A stretch of 64,000 bases of DNA, taken from Methylobacterium sp. J-088. Its GTDB lineage: Bacteria > Pseudomonadota > Alphaproteobacteria > Rhizobiales > Beijerinckiaceae. Position numbers and translations under genes: made by a program. Below the pieces are notes generated by a model, which ran no database searches, was not told where the DNA came from, and was given only the letters and a program-made list of their open reading frames with translations. Position 1 is the stretch's first letter; every line of letters begins with the position of its first letter. The DNA is taken from NCBI RefSeq assembly GCF_022829295.1, contig NZ_JAKSYH010000057.1, forward strand, positions 124,001-188,000, read 5' to 3'. Positions 47,701-55,964 of this stretch are shown here, in pieces.

Positions 47701-48228
47701 ATGCGTCACCTGTCCCTCCAAGCGACCACGGTCTGCGGTCTCCTCGCCGTCGGCGCCGTCCTGCCTGCCGCTGCGCTGGCCGCCGAGAAGGCTGCCGTGT
47801 TCCCGGTGGAGCTGTTCGAGCCAGGTGCCACCTACGGGGCCCGGGCGCGTCCCGCCGACACCAGGAAGCTGGCGCTCGTCACGGACGAGTTGCGCAAGGC
47901 GCTGCACGATCAGGCGGGGCTGGAGATCGTCGACACGGCACCGAAGGCCGACACCGTGGCCAAGGAAGGGCCGCTGTACAAGTGCAACGGGTGCGCGGCG
48001 GATATCGGCAAGAGCCTGGGTGCGGACCTCGTCGCGACGGGTTATGTGGAGAAGGGGTCGGGTCAGATCTTCAACCTGAACGTCACCATCGCCGAAGCCG
48101 AGACCGGCAAGGTGGTGCGCGGCGGGCTGGTCACGATCCGGGCCGACACCGACGATACCTGGGCCCACGCGATGCGCTGGCTGGTGAAGAACCGCCTGCT
48201 TGCCGAGCCGCTGCCCGGAAAATCCTGA
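47701..48228 (+). CDS. exported DUF2380/DUF3280-family protein
   Basis: A 175-residue exported protein (signal TTVCGLLAVGAVLPAAALA). The mature domain has KAAVFPVELFEPG, LALVTDELRKALHDQAGLEIVD, LYKCNGCAADIGKSLGADLVATGYVEK with a CxxC, and NVTIAEAETGKVVRGG. The order fits DUF2380, a periplasmic CsgG/TolB-N-like fold found near PQQ-dehydrogenase genes of methylotrophs. Function unknown; the CxxC could bind a metal or form a disulfide. It begins the plus-strand run opposite lutA, and the MfnB gene starts 28 bases after it. Confidence 0.75.
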   Translation: MRHLSLQATTVCGLLAVGAVLPAAALAAEKAAVFPVELFEPGATYGARARPADTRKLALVTDELRKALHDQAGLEIVDTAPKADTVAKEGPLYKCNGCAADIGKSLGADLVATGYVEKGSGQIFNLNVTIAEAETGKVVRGGLVTIRADTDDTWAHAMRWLVKNRLLAEPLPGKS

Positions 48229-48256
48229 GGCCTTTCACACTCTCCTCGAGTCAACC

Positions 48257-48958
48257 GTGCCTGCGTCCAACGTCCAGCTCAGCCCCCTGCCCCGACTGCT
48301 CGTCAGTGTCCGCGATCCGGCCGAGGCCGAGGTCGCACGGCTCGCCGGCGCCGACCTGATCGACGCCAAGAATCCTGATCGGGGAGCCCTCGGCGCCCTG
48401 GATCCGACCCAGGTCCGCGAGATCGTGGGCCGAGTGGCCGGCGGGGCGGTGACGAGCGCGGTGGCCGATCCGGAGCCCGCGGCGATCGCCGCCATGGCGG
48501 CCACCGGCGTCGATTGGGTGAAAACCGGGCTCGATTCTGACCGCCGGCGCGAACCCGCCGCATTCGCAGCCTTGGCCGCTGCGGCACCGAACCATCTGAT
48601 CGCCGTGTTGTTCGCCGAGGACGGTCCCGCGGCCGACCTGATCCCGCATCTGGCGCGGGCGGGTTTCACGGGCGCCATGATCGACACCGCCGGCAAGCAT
48701 GGGGCGCGGCTGCCCGATCTCGCTCCGCCCGGCGACCTCGCGGCCTTCACGCAGGCCTGCCGCGCCCACGGCTTGATGAGTGGCCTCGCGGGTTCGCTGC
48801 GCGTCATCGACATTCCGCCCCTGGCCGAACACGGGCCGGATTATCTTGGCTTCCGCGGTGGACTGTGCCGCGACTTCGACCGTTGCTCTGGGATCGATCC
48901 ACTGCGAATCGCCGAGGCGCTGCGGGTGCTTCGCCCCAACCAGCGGGATGCCGCGTGA
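48257..48958 (+). CDS. mfnB: (5-formylfuran-3-yl)methyl phosphate synthase family protein (MfnB)
   Basis: A 233-residue TIM-barrel protein. MfnB condenses two glyceraldehyde-3-phosphate molecules to 4-(hydroxymethyl)-2-furancarboxaldehyde phosphate, the furan of methanofuran (methylofuran here). Family motifs: LLVSVRDPAEAE, GADLIDAKNPDRGALGALDP with the catalytic Lys, VDWVKTGLD with a second Lys, FTGAMIDTAGKHGARLPD and YLGFRGGLCRD. GTG 48257 was chosen; a longer frame from 48200 would overlap DUF2380. The stop overlaps the GTG of the next gene. Methylofuran carries formyl units in the formyltransferase/hydrolase complex of methylotrophs. Confidence 0.88.
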   Translation: MPASNVQLSPLPRLLVSVRDPAEAEVARLAGADLIDAKNPDRGALGALDPTQVREIVGRVAGGAVTSAVADPEPAAIAAMAATGVDWVKTGLDSDRRREPAAFAALAAAAPNHLIAVLFAEDGPAADLIPHLARAGFTGAMIDTAGKHGARLPDLAPPGDLAAFTQACRAHGLMSGLAGSLRVIDIPPLAEHGPDYLGFRGGLCRDFDRCSGIDPLRIAEALRVLRPNQRDAA

Positions 48959-49530
48959 TTTCGGTCGTCAAGATCGGCGGCAGCCTGGAGGCGGATCCGC
49001 ACCGCCGGCGCGCGCTGCTGACCGAGATTGCGGATGGCGCGTGCGGACGCTGCATCGTCGTTCCGGGCGGGGGCACCTTCGCGGGCCTCGTGCGGGCCGC
49101 ACAGGCGCGGGAGGGCTTCAGCGACGCCGAAGCGCATCGCCGGGCACTGGATGCCATGAGCGACGCAGCCGGGATCTTTCGCGGGATCGAGCCGCGCCTC
49201 GTCCACACTTTGGAGCCCTGGGCCGAGACTGCGACGGCGACGGCGCGCGTCTGGAACCCGCGCCTGCTGCGCGCCGGGCATCCCGATATCCCGGAGACCT
49301 GGGACGTGACCTCCGACAGTCTCGCCCTCTGGCTGGCCGGGCGGATCGCCGCCCGACGCTGCGTGCTGGTCAAATCCGTCGATGCGCCGTCGGGGCGGGA
49401 CACCGACGCCCTCGCGTCCGGCGGCCTCGTGGACGCGGCCTTCCCGGCCTTCGCGGCCCGCTACGGCGGACCGATCGAGATCTGGGGACCGAACCGACGG
49501 GTCGCCGTCGCATTGAGGGATGCCGCGTGA
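48955..49530 (+). CDS. amino-acid-kinase-fold protein of the C1-cofactor operon (MfnE-like)
   Basis: A 191-residue small amino-acid-kinase-superfamily protein. VVKIGGSLEADP near residue 4 is the nucleotide/substrate loop, CIVVPGGGTFAGLVRAAQ the second Gly loop, WDVTSDSLALWLAGRIAAR the Asp-Ser element, and CVLVKSVDAPSGRD the ATP-binding Lys segment. Related archaeal proteins include MfnE, which makes the furan pyrophosphate for methanofuran. GTG 48955 overlaps the MfnB stop (GTGA) and its own stop overlaps the next GTG in the same way. Next to MfnB, the MfnE role is likely but not proven. Confidence 0.78.
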   Translation: MISVVKIGGSLEADPHRRRALLTEIADGACGRCIVVPGGGTFAGLVRAAQAREGFSDAEAHRRALDAMSDAAGIFRGIEPRLVHTLEPWAETATATARVWNPRLLRAGHPDIPETWDVTSDSLALWLAGRIAARRCVLVKSVDAPSGRDTDALASGGLVDAAFPAFAARYGGPIEIWGPNRRVAVALRDAA

Positions 49531-51089
49531 GCGCGCCCGAACACATCGTCTTCATCACCGGCCGCCTCGCCCGGGCGCGGCTGGAAAAGGTCGCGGCTGG
49601 CCTCCCCGAAAAGTTTCGCTGGAGCATCGCGGATGCCGGCGTGAAGGTCGCGGCCCTGATGACCGAGGAGATCATCCGCCGCAGGATCGAGCTGCCCGAA
49701 GGCGCGACCCGGGTGATCCTGCCGGGCCGCTGCCGGGCCAACCTGGACCACTTGGCCGCTCATTTCGGCATGCCGGTGGAGCGGGGGCCCGACGAGGTGG
49801 TCGATCTGCCGGCCTGGCTCGGGCTCTCGGCCCGGAAAATCGATCTCTCCCGTCACGACCTTCGGATCTTCTCCGAAATCGTCGACGCCTCGAAGATGAG
49901 CGTCGAAGAAATCCTGGCCAAGGGTCAGGATCTGGCCCGGAGGGGCGCGGACGTGATCGATCTCGGCGGCCTGCCCGACACGCCGTTTCCCCATCTCGAA
50001 GACGCCGTGCGCGCGATGAAGGAGGCCGGACTCAAGGTCAGCGTCGATTCCTTCTCCCGCGAGGAACTCGCCCGGGGCGCCCAGGCCGGGGCCGACTTTC
50101 TGCTGAGCCTCAACGAGGACACCCTCGACCTCGCCTTTGAATGCGATGCGGTGCCCGTGCTGGTGCCGAAGCGCCCCGACGACCTGCCCTCCCTCGACCG
50201 GGCGATCGAGAGGATGCTCAAGGCCGGCCGGCCCTTCCTGGCCGATCCGATCCTGGAGCCGATCCATCACGGCTTCGTGGATTCGATCAGCCGCTATCGC
50301 GACACCCGTGCCCGCTGGCCCGACATCGCCATGATGATGGGCACCGGCAATCTTACCGAACTCACCGAGGCGGATTCGCTGGGTGTCACCGCCCTCCTCG
50401 TCGGCATGTGCTCGGAGCTGACGATCCAGAACGTGCTGATCGTGCAGGTCTCCAATCACACCCGCCGCACCGTCGAGGAGCACGACGCGGCCCGGCGGGT
50501 GATGTTCGCCGCCAAGGCCGATTCGGCGCTGCCCAAAGGCTACGGCAGGGCGCTGTTGGCGCTTCACGACAAACGGCCCTTCGTCCAGACGTCCGCGGAT
50601 ATCGTCCAGGCCGCCGCGGAGGTCCGCGATCCGAACTACCGGATCGCCGTCGCGGAGGACGGCATTCACGTCTACAACCGCGACATCCACAGGGTCGGCA
50701 CCGACGCGATGGCCTTCTTCCCGGACCTGAACGTGGCGAGCGACGGCGCCCACGCCTTCTATCTCGGGGCTGAGTTGGCCAAGGCCGAGACCGCGTGGCG
50801 GCTCGGCAAGCGCTACGTGCAGGACGAGCCGCTGGATTGGGGCTGCGCCGCCGATGCCGAGGTCGAGGACGCCACCGCCTTCAAGAAGGCCGGCCACACC
50901 CGCCATTCCGGCCCCGACGCGCCGCCCCCCGGTACCCGGGACGCGCGGCTCGTGAAACCCGAGGCCGACGCGGAGCCGCCTGAGACGATTCCGGAAACGG
51001 CGGCCCGCGCCGAGGCGTCGCCGGAACGTCCGCAGGCGCCGAAAACCAAGCTGGTCTGCGGCCGGCTCGTGTCGGCCGATCAGGCGTAA
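49527..51089 (+). CDS. dihydropteroate-synthase-related protein (H4MPT pathway)
   Basis: A 520-residue protein. An N-terminal domain of about 150 residues (HIVFITGRLARARLEKVAAGL, VILPGRCRANLDHLAAHFG) precedes a dihydropteroate-synthase-like barrel with GADVIDLGGLPDTPFPHLE, LKVSVDSFSREELARGAQAGADFLLSLNED and IQVSNHTRR-like ends. The extended form is the archaeal/methylotroph DHPS-related family, proposed to join the pterin pyrophosphate to the ribofuranosylaniline phosphate in tetrahydromethanopterin synthesis. GTG 49527 overlaps the previous TGA. The C-terminal 70 residues are Pro/Glu/Ala-rich and probably disordered. Confidence 0.82.
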   Translation: MSAPEHIVFITGRLARARLEKVAAGLPEKFRWSIADAGVKVAALMTEEIIRRRIELPEGATRVILPGRCRANLDHLAAHFGMPVERGPDEVVDLPAWLGLSARKIDLSRHDLRIFSEIVDASKMSVEEILAKGQDLARRGADVIDLGGLPDTPFPHLEDAVRAMKEAGLKVSVDSFSREELARGAQAGADFLLSLNEDTLDLAFECDAVPVLVPKRPDDLPSLDRAIERMLKAGRPFLADPILEPIHHGFVDSISRYRDTRARWPDIAMMMGTGNLTELTEADSLGVTALLVGMCSELTIQNVLIVQVSNHTRRTVEEHDAARRVMFAAKADSALPKGYGRALLALHDKRPFVQTSADIVQAAAEVRDPNYRIAVAEDGIHVYNRDIHRVGTDAMAFFPDLNVASDGAHAFYLGAELAKAETAWRLGKRYVQDEPLDWGCAADAEVEDATAFKKAGHTRHSGPDAPPPGTRDARLVKPEADAEPPETIPETAARAEASPERPQAPKTKLVCGRLVSADQA

Positions 51090-51093
51090 GCCG

Positions 51094-51684
51094 ATGCCGC
51101 TGATCCTGGAAACCATCGTCACCACGGTGTCCCCCGCGGGCGAACTGCACCTCGTGCCGTTCGGGCTGATCGGCGAGGATGACGGCTACGTGCTGGCGCC
51201 GTTCCGGCCCTCGCCGACCATCGTCAACCTGGAAGCAAATCCCTGCTTCGCGGCTTCGAGTCCCCGCGATATCCGGGTGATCGCCGGGGCTGTCACGGGG
51301 CGGCGCGACTGGCCGACCGTTCCCTGCGCGGTCATCGCGGGCCGGCGTCTCGCCGACAGCTTTGGCCATGCCGAGTTCGAGGTCGCGGTCGTCGAGGATC
51401 ACGAAACCCGGCCGCGCTTCCGCGGCCGCATGGTTCACAGTGCCGCGCAGGCGCCGTTCATCGGCTATAACCGCGCGCAGGCGGCGGTGGTGGAAGCCGC
51501 TATTCTTTCCACCCGGCTCCACATGCTGGAACCCGAGAAAGTCTTGACGGAGATGGCCTACCTCGCCATCGCCGTGGGAAAGACCGCTGGACCCCGCGAA
51601 CGCGAGGCCTGGGGTTGGATCGAGGACAAGGTCGCGGCGGCCATCGGCCCCGCGGCGCGGATCCTCGGTCGCGACGACCGCTGA
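51094..51684 (+). CDS. DUF447-family protein
   Basis: A 196-residue cytosolic protein. ILETIVTTVSPAGELHLVPFGL, LAPFRPSPTIVNLEANPC, FRGRMVHSAAQAPFIGYNRAQAAVVEAAILSTRL and YLAIAVGKTAGPREREAWGWIEDK match the DUF447 family shared by methanogenic archaea and methylotrophs, with a split-barrel flavin-binding-like fold. It starts 4 bases after the DHPS-related gene, so it is in the operon. The family distribution tracks C1 cofactors; a reductase role in their biosynthesis is inference. Confidence 0.82.
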   Translation: MPLILETIVTTVSPAGELHLVPFGLIGEDDGYVLAPFRPSPTIVNLEANPCFAASSPRDIRVIAGAVTGRRDWPTVPCAVIAGRRLADSFGHAEFEVAVVEDHETRPRFRGRMVHSAAQAPFIGYNRAQAAVVEAAILSTRLHMLEPEKVLTEMAYLAIAVGKTAGPREREAWGWIEDKVAAAIGPAARILGRDDR

Positions 51685-51705
51685 TCGCGGGAGGAGAAGG
51701 ACAAG

Positions 51706-52239
51706 ATGAAAAAAATAACCCTGGCCTTGGCGGCCACTGCGGCGCTGGTCGCCGCGACCGCGCAGGCCCATGGCCCGACCCGTCGCAAGATCAACGAGTC
51801 GATCGAGATCAACGCTCCGGCCGACAAGGTTTGGGCGGTGATCGGCGACGTGAAGAACGCCGATTGGATGCAGAACGTCACCAAGACCGAGCTGACCGGC
51901 GATCCGGCCGGCAAGTTCAAGCGGGTGCTGACACTGAAGAACGGCGACCAGATCTCCGAGACCAGCAACAAGTACAAGCCCGAGGACAAACTGTTCTCGT
52001 ACTACATCGACAAGGTTGACGTGAAGGATCTGCCGGCCAACGACTATTCGGCCACGATCACGGTTGAGCCTGCCGGCGACGCCAAGTCAAAGGTCGAGTG
52101 GAAGGCCGCCTTCTATCGCGGCTACATGAACAACGATCCCCCGCCCGATCTCAACGACGAGGCCTCCGAGAAAGGCGTCGGCGACTGGATCAAGGCGAGC
52201 CTCGCCAACCTGAAGGCCAAGGTCGAGAAGGGCTCGTGA
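51706..52239 (+). CDS. MxaD-like periplasmic SRPBCC protein
   Basis: The 177-residue protein has signal peptide MKKITLALAATAALVAATAQA. The START/SRPBCC fold follows: KINESIEINAPADKVWAVIGDVKNADWMQNVTKTEL, FKRVLTLKNGDQISE, DKLFSYYIDKVDVKDLPANDYSATITV and GVGDWIKASLANLKAKV. It matches MxaD, which in M. extorquens aids the interaction between methanol dehydrogenase and cytochrome cL. No mxaF or xoxF lies in the window, so this may be a paralogue linked to another PQQ dehydrogenase. It overlaps the next gene by 4 bases. Confidence 0.85.
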   Translation: MKKITLALAATAALVAATAQAHGPTRRKINESIEINAPADKVWAVIGDVKNADWMQNVTKTELTGDPAGKFKRVLTLKNGDQISETSNKYKPEDKLFSYYIDKVDVKDLPANDYSATITVEPAGDAKSKVEWKAAFYRGYMNNDPPPDLNDEASEKGVGDWIKASLANLKAKVEKGS

Positions 52240-53186
52240 GCTCGGGCCGGGCGGCGCTCGTCGTCGCCCTCGCCCTCGCGGCCAGCATCGCCCGCGCCGA
52301 ACCGGCGCTGGAGGCCATCATCACCGCGCAGCTCGGCGGTGCGGTCGAGGTGGTGGACCTCGCTGCCGGCAAGGTGGTGCGCCGGATACCGGTCGATGGG
52401 GCCCCGGCCGGGATCGCTCTGTCGGCCGATCACCGGCGTGCCTACGTGACCCGCCCGGAGGGGCACGGCATCGCCGTGATCGATCTCGATGCCGGCCAGC
52501 TTCTCGCCGAGGTGCCTTTGCCCGGCGGCCCGCTCGGCATCGCGGCTGATCCGCAAGGCGGCCGGGTCTACGTGGCCGATTGGTACGGGCGCCGCCTGTT
52601 CGTGCTGACCGAGCACGACGGCACCCTGATTCCGGATGGCGAGATCACGGTCGGGGCCTCCCCCTCGGGGATCGCCATAAGCCCGGACGGGCGGACGCTC
52701 TACGTAGCCAACCGCGAGGCCGATACCGTTTCGGTGGTGGACGCGTCGGCCCGTCGCGAGATCAAGACCATCCCGGTGGGCCAGCATCCGTTCGGCATCA
52801 CCCTCGACGCCGCTTCGGGCCGCGCCTACACGGCGAATGTCACGAGTGACGACGTCTCGGTGATCGACGTTGCTGCGGGCCGCGAGATCGGCCGGATCGC
52901 CACTGGCCGACGCCCCTACGTGATCGCGCTCAGTCGCGGGCGCGGCTTCGTCACAGACCAGTATGCCGGCAGCGTCACCGTCTTCGACCTCACGACGCTC
53001 AAGCCGATCACCGATATCGACGTGGGCGATCACCCCGAGGGGATCGAGGCGGATTCGGAGGGCCGTCTCTACGTGGCCAACTGGGGCGACAACACGTTGA
53101 GCATCCTTGATGCCGCGACGCTCAAGGTGACGGCAACCATCCCGACCGGTAACGGCCCACGCGCGTTCGGGACGTTCCTGCGGTGA
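52236..53186 (+). CDS. exported YVTN beta-propeller protein
   Basis: A 316-residue protein whose GTG overlaps the MxaD-like stop (GTGA), so the two are coupled. Signal ALVVALALAASIARAEPA is followed by at least six propeller repeats: GGAVEVVDLAAGKVVRRIPV, RAYVTRPEGHGIAVIDLDAGQ, RVYVADWYGRRLFVLTEHDG, TLYVANREADTVSVVDAS, RAYTANVTSDDVSVIDVAAG and RLYVANWGDNTLSILDAATL. It is the second propeller in the methylotrophy block, distinct from that at 45133-46116. As a periplasmic scaffold it may work with the MxaD-like protein. Confidence 0.82.
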   Translation: MSSGRAALVVALALAASIARAEPALEAIITAQLGGAVEVVDLAAGKVVRRIPVDGAPAGIALSADHRRAYVTRPEGHGIAVIDLDAGQLLAEVPLPGGPLGIAADPQGGRVYVADWYGRRLFVLTEHDGTLIPDGEITVGASPSGIAISPDGRTLYVANREADTVSVVDASARREIKTIPVGQHPFGITLDAASGRAYTANVTSDDVSVIDVAAGREIGRIATGRRPYVIALSRGRGFVTDQYAGSVTVFDLTTLKPITDIDVGDHPEGIEADSEGRLYVANWGDNTLSILDAATLKVTATIPTGNGPRAFGTFLR

Positions 53187-53208
53187 CGATCCCTTGACCT
53201 GAGGCCTC

Positions 53209-53409
53209 TCAGAGCGATTGGCGCCCCGGACCCCGCCGATAGGCGACGCGGGCGGCTACCAGGGCGCCACCAACCTGCAGGAAACCGGTCTCGCCGAGAT
53301 CGGGTGAGCCGAGATGGGCCTGGATCAGCAGGCGCGTGAGTGCGTTTAAGGCGAGCAAGGTCAGGCAAAAGGCTGCTGCGGCGAGCAGGCTGGCGACGAA
53401 CTCGGGCAT
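53209..53409 (-). CDS. small membrane protein
   Basis: A 66-residue protein with one long hydrophobic helix near the N-terminus (EFVASLLAAAAFCLTLLALNALTRLLI) and a weaker second segment (VGGALVAARVAYR). No family recognised. It has a proper ATG (53409) and TGA but no strong ribosome binding site, and could be an unexpressed frame. Confidence 0.45.
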   Translation of the reverse strand: MPEFVASLLAAAAFCLTLLALNALTRLLIQAHLGSPDLGETGFLQVGGALVAARVAYRRGPGRQSL

Positions 53410-53481
53410 CGATGCGCTCCCGTTCCGAACGGGACCAACCTAGCAAGCGATGCGCCAAGGCCAAGCTGTCGTGAGAACCGG

Positions 53482-54669
53482 TCAGCGCCCGCGGGGAGCG
53501 GCAGCGGCCGGCTTGGCTTGCGCGGGCGGTTTGGCCTGAGCCGCCGGAGCCGCGCGCGGCGTTTCGACGAAGAGCCGCTTCACCGGCCAACCGTCGCTCC
53601 AGCGCTCCATATCGGCCAGGCGCGGGTTCGTCTTCAGCGCGGTGGCATCCGAGCCCGAGAAGGCCGCTGCGGCCGCAAGATCGAAGGTCTTCCAGAAGCC
53701 CAGGTAATCGATCGCATCCACCCGGGCGAGGTTGACTTGTGCGACGAGCGTCTGCTGCTCGCCCGTAAGGGCCATATCGGGGGACCACCGGAAGGGCGCC
53801 GGCTTCGCCCCGTCCTTCGGTGCATCTTTGGGCTCAGCCGCCGGCTTGATGGCGCCACCGTCGTAGACCGTATCCACGCCGGCCGGCGACGCCAGGGTCG
53901 CGGTGAGCGCCGGGAAGCCGTGATCGTCCGAAAGGACCCGCACGAACAGCTTGCGGTCCAGGGGCACCGCGCTCGCCTCACGCAATAGGCGTTTGGCGGC
54001 CATGTCGGCGGCCCGGGTATCCTTGTCGCCCACCATGGCGACGATGATCGTCGCCGGGTCGACCGTCGACAGATCGCCGAGCGTAATGCCCCGCGATTTC
54101 GGTCCGCTGGCAATGCCGCCGGGTGTCATGGCGAAGATCAGTTTCGGCACGGGCAGCCCCCGCGCCTTGGCATCGGCAGCGAGATCCATGGCCAGAGGCG
54201 CACCGGCCAGATGACCGACCATCGCGACGCGGGAGAGATCGGGCTTGGCCTCGGCGTCAGAGCCGAGGTCCGTCAGCGCGCTCTTGAGAAGCGTCTCGGC
54301 GATCATCGGCGCATCGGCGGGCCGCGTCCGGTTCACCTCCTGAAAGCGCGGCAGGACCACGAGCCAGCCCTGGCGGACCAAATGATCGATCCAGCCGCCG
54401 TAGCTCTGCGGATTCACGATCCCCCATCCATGCAGGAATATCGCGACGGGTCGCCCGGCCTCGGGCGCAGCCCCGGCGGCGAAGAAGGCGTAGCTGCTCG
54501 CAGTGCCGCGTCCGAGGAGTCGCTTCACCACGTTGACCTTTCGGTCACCGAAGCCGCCCGGCCCTTCGGCGGGCTGGGGTGGCGGCGTGGCTGCCTCGAC
54601 CGCCGTGGAGCCGGCCAGGATCATGATCGCGACCGCGGCGAGCGACCCGCGAAGAGCGGTAGGACGCAT
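53482..54669 (-). CDS. exported alpha/beta-hydrolase-like protein lacking the nucleophile serine
   Basis: A 395-residue protein with signal peptide (AAVAIMILAGSTAVEA). The alpha/beta-hydrolase core has VAIFLHGWGIVNPQSYGGWIDHLVRQGW with an oxyanion-hole HGW, and an elbow of VAMVGHLAGAPLAMDLA where the G-x-S-x-G serine is Leu154 (CTG codon at 54208-54210). SDDHGFPAL carries a possible catalytic His. If the fold reading is right this is a pseudo-hydrolase or uses another nucleophile. The C-terminus is Pro/Ala/Lys-rich. It stands alone. Confidence 0.65.
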   Translation of the reverse strand: MRPTALRGSLAAVAIMILAGSTAVEAATPPPQPAEGPGGFGDRKVNVVKRLLGRGTASSYAFFAAGAAPEAGRPVAIFLHGWGIVNPQSYGGWIDHLVRQGWLVVLPRFQEVNRTRPADAPMIAETLLKSALTDLGSDAEAKPDLSRVAMVGHLAGAPLAMDLAADAKARGLPVPKLIFAMTPGGIASGPKSRGITLGDLSTVDPATIIVAMVGDKDTRAADMAAKRLLREASAVPLDRKLFVRVLSDDHGFPALTATLASPAGVDTVYDGGAIKPAAEPKDAPKDGAKPAPFRWSPDMALTGEQQTLVAQVNLARVDAIDYLGFWKTFDLAAAAAFSGSDATALKTNPRLADMERWSDGWPVKRLFVETPRAAPAAQAKPPAQAKPAAAAPRGR

Positions 54670-55011
54670 GAAGGGCTCGATTGAGAAACGCCTGCGCTCG
54701 CAGGATTGGGGCCGCTGAATAGCAGATTCTTTCGTCTTGGCGACCCGATGCGGTTCAGCCAGCCGCTGCTGTGCACCGGACGTTGTGCATCGTCGAAGAG
54801 ATTAGGCCGAGAGAATCCCCCGAACGCGATGAAATTACGTTTGGACCTGATGGGAGGCCGTCTGAAACTGGAGTTTTCACGAAGCTATGGCGGGTCCCGA
54901 CGATCAATATCACCGGTTGGCTCTAAAGAGCACTTATGCAAAACCGGCCATATCAGGCCAGGATCGTCCGGTGCGCCATGCATCGATCGTTAGTTCGGCG
55001 TCTTCCGGTGC
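54670..55011. other. intergenic, no supported gene
   Basis: About 340 bases including A+T-richer segments near 54820-54950. A plus-strand frame at 54706-54993 is open but has no motif or ribosome binding site. It presumably contains the promoter of the hydrolase-like gene. Confidence 0.45.
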
Positions 55012-55224
55012 TCACGCAACGCAATCGCCGCTGCCCAAATGCGCAGAGTCGAGTTGACGGGCCAAAGCCGCCAATGAGAGCGGCACTGCAGTATCCGCCT
55101 CGCCATAGACGCTGCGCAACTCGTCCCGGACCGAATCCAGAACAACTGTTTCTACAGCTTCGTCAGACGCCCACCCGCCGGTGCGACTGAGGGAATCGGC
55201 GTGATTGGCAGCAACGATCTTCAT
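55012..55224 (-). CDS. small hypothetical protein
   Basis: A 70-residue acidic protein (MKIVAANHADSLSRTGGWAS, VETVVLDSVRDELRSVYGEAD and SLAALARQLDSAHLG). No family recognised. Its helices resemble small regulatory or DUF-type proteins of Methylobacterium. A longer frame runs to 55284, but ATG 55224 gives the more natural start. Confidence 0.5.
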   Translation of the reverse strand: MKIVAANHADSLSRTGGWASDEAVETVVLDSVRDELRSVYGEADTAVPLSLAALARQLDSAHLGSGDCVA

Positions 55225-55301
55225 GGCGACGCCTATGATCCCTAGTCGTGTGGAGAATCCCGGCGCCGGGTCCGGGTGTGGCATACAACGATGACCCTGC
55301 T

Positions 55302-55757
55302 TTAAGTTTCCAGGCCGGGACTGATAATTTTACCACCCGGGCCAATAATCGCCGGACCGGTGCCGCCGGAAGGACGGCCCGCCGCCTGCTCGACCCAGGC
55401 CAGGATGTCCTCGGCGCGCCAGGGCTTCGGGATGAAGGTGGCGGAAACTCTCAGGTCGCTGGGCTGATCGCCCGCATCTCCGGATGTCAGGAGAACGCGC
55501 ACCCGCGGCCAGGTCACGCCGATGATCCGCGCCAGCTCGAACCCCCCGATCGGACCGGGCGTGCGGACATCCGAGAAAACGACGCTGACCTCGTCCCCGC
55601 GATCGTTCAGAATGGCGAGCGCGCGGTCGGCGGTTTCAGCCTCGATGACGGTGAACCCGGTATCCTCCAGCAGCGTAGCCGCGAGGAATCGCTCGTCGGG
55701 CTGGTCCTCCACGACGAGGATCACGGGCTTCCGGCCTGTCTGTACCGAGTCGTTCAT
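55302..55757 (-). CDS. single-domain response regulator
   Basis: A 151-residue CheY-like receiver with no output domain. VILVVEDQPDERFLAATLLED holds the acidic pair, VVFSDVRTPGPIGGFEL the phosphorylated Asp, VRVLLTSGD the Thr/Ser, and ATFIPKPWRAEDIL the Lys. Receivers of this type in Methylobacterium act in phosphorelays or chemotaxis-like control. No histidine kinase is adjacent. ATG 55757 is chosen over a longer start at 55799. The C-terminal tail (GGTGPAIIGPGGKIISPG) is Gly-rich and not part of the domain. Confidence 0.85.
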   Translation of the reverse strand: MNDSVQTGRKPVILVVEDQPDERFLAATLLEDTGFTVIEAETADRALAILNDRGDEVSVVFSDVRTPGPIGGFELARIIGVTWPRVRVLLTSGDAGDQPSDLRVSATFIPKPWRAEDILAWVEQAAGRPSGGTGPAIIGPGGKIISPGLET

Positions 55758-55964
55758 AGGCCAGGACACTCTAGAGGGGCTGAACGGCGGCCGACGCAAT
55801 CAGTTCAACGTTTTATCGCGACGATGGACCGGCGCCGCGCAGGCACCGAGCCTCCTGTGATCCTTGCACAATAGAGAAGTTGTTTTTGTGTCCTGAGTAA
55901 CACAGCATTCCAGGAACGCCCGGATACGACCGCGGATTCGGCTTCCGGGCTCCAGGTACCGGTG

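Noticed and set aside
48780..49526. Long N-terminal extension of the DHPS-related protein
   Set aside because: It overlaps MfnB and the kinase-fold gene in another frame; the true start is the GTG at 49527.
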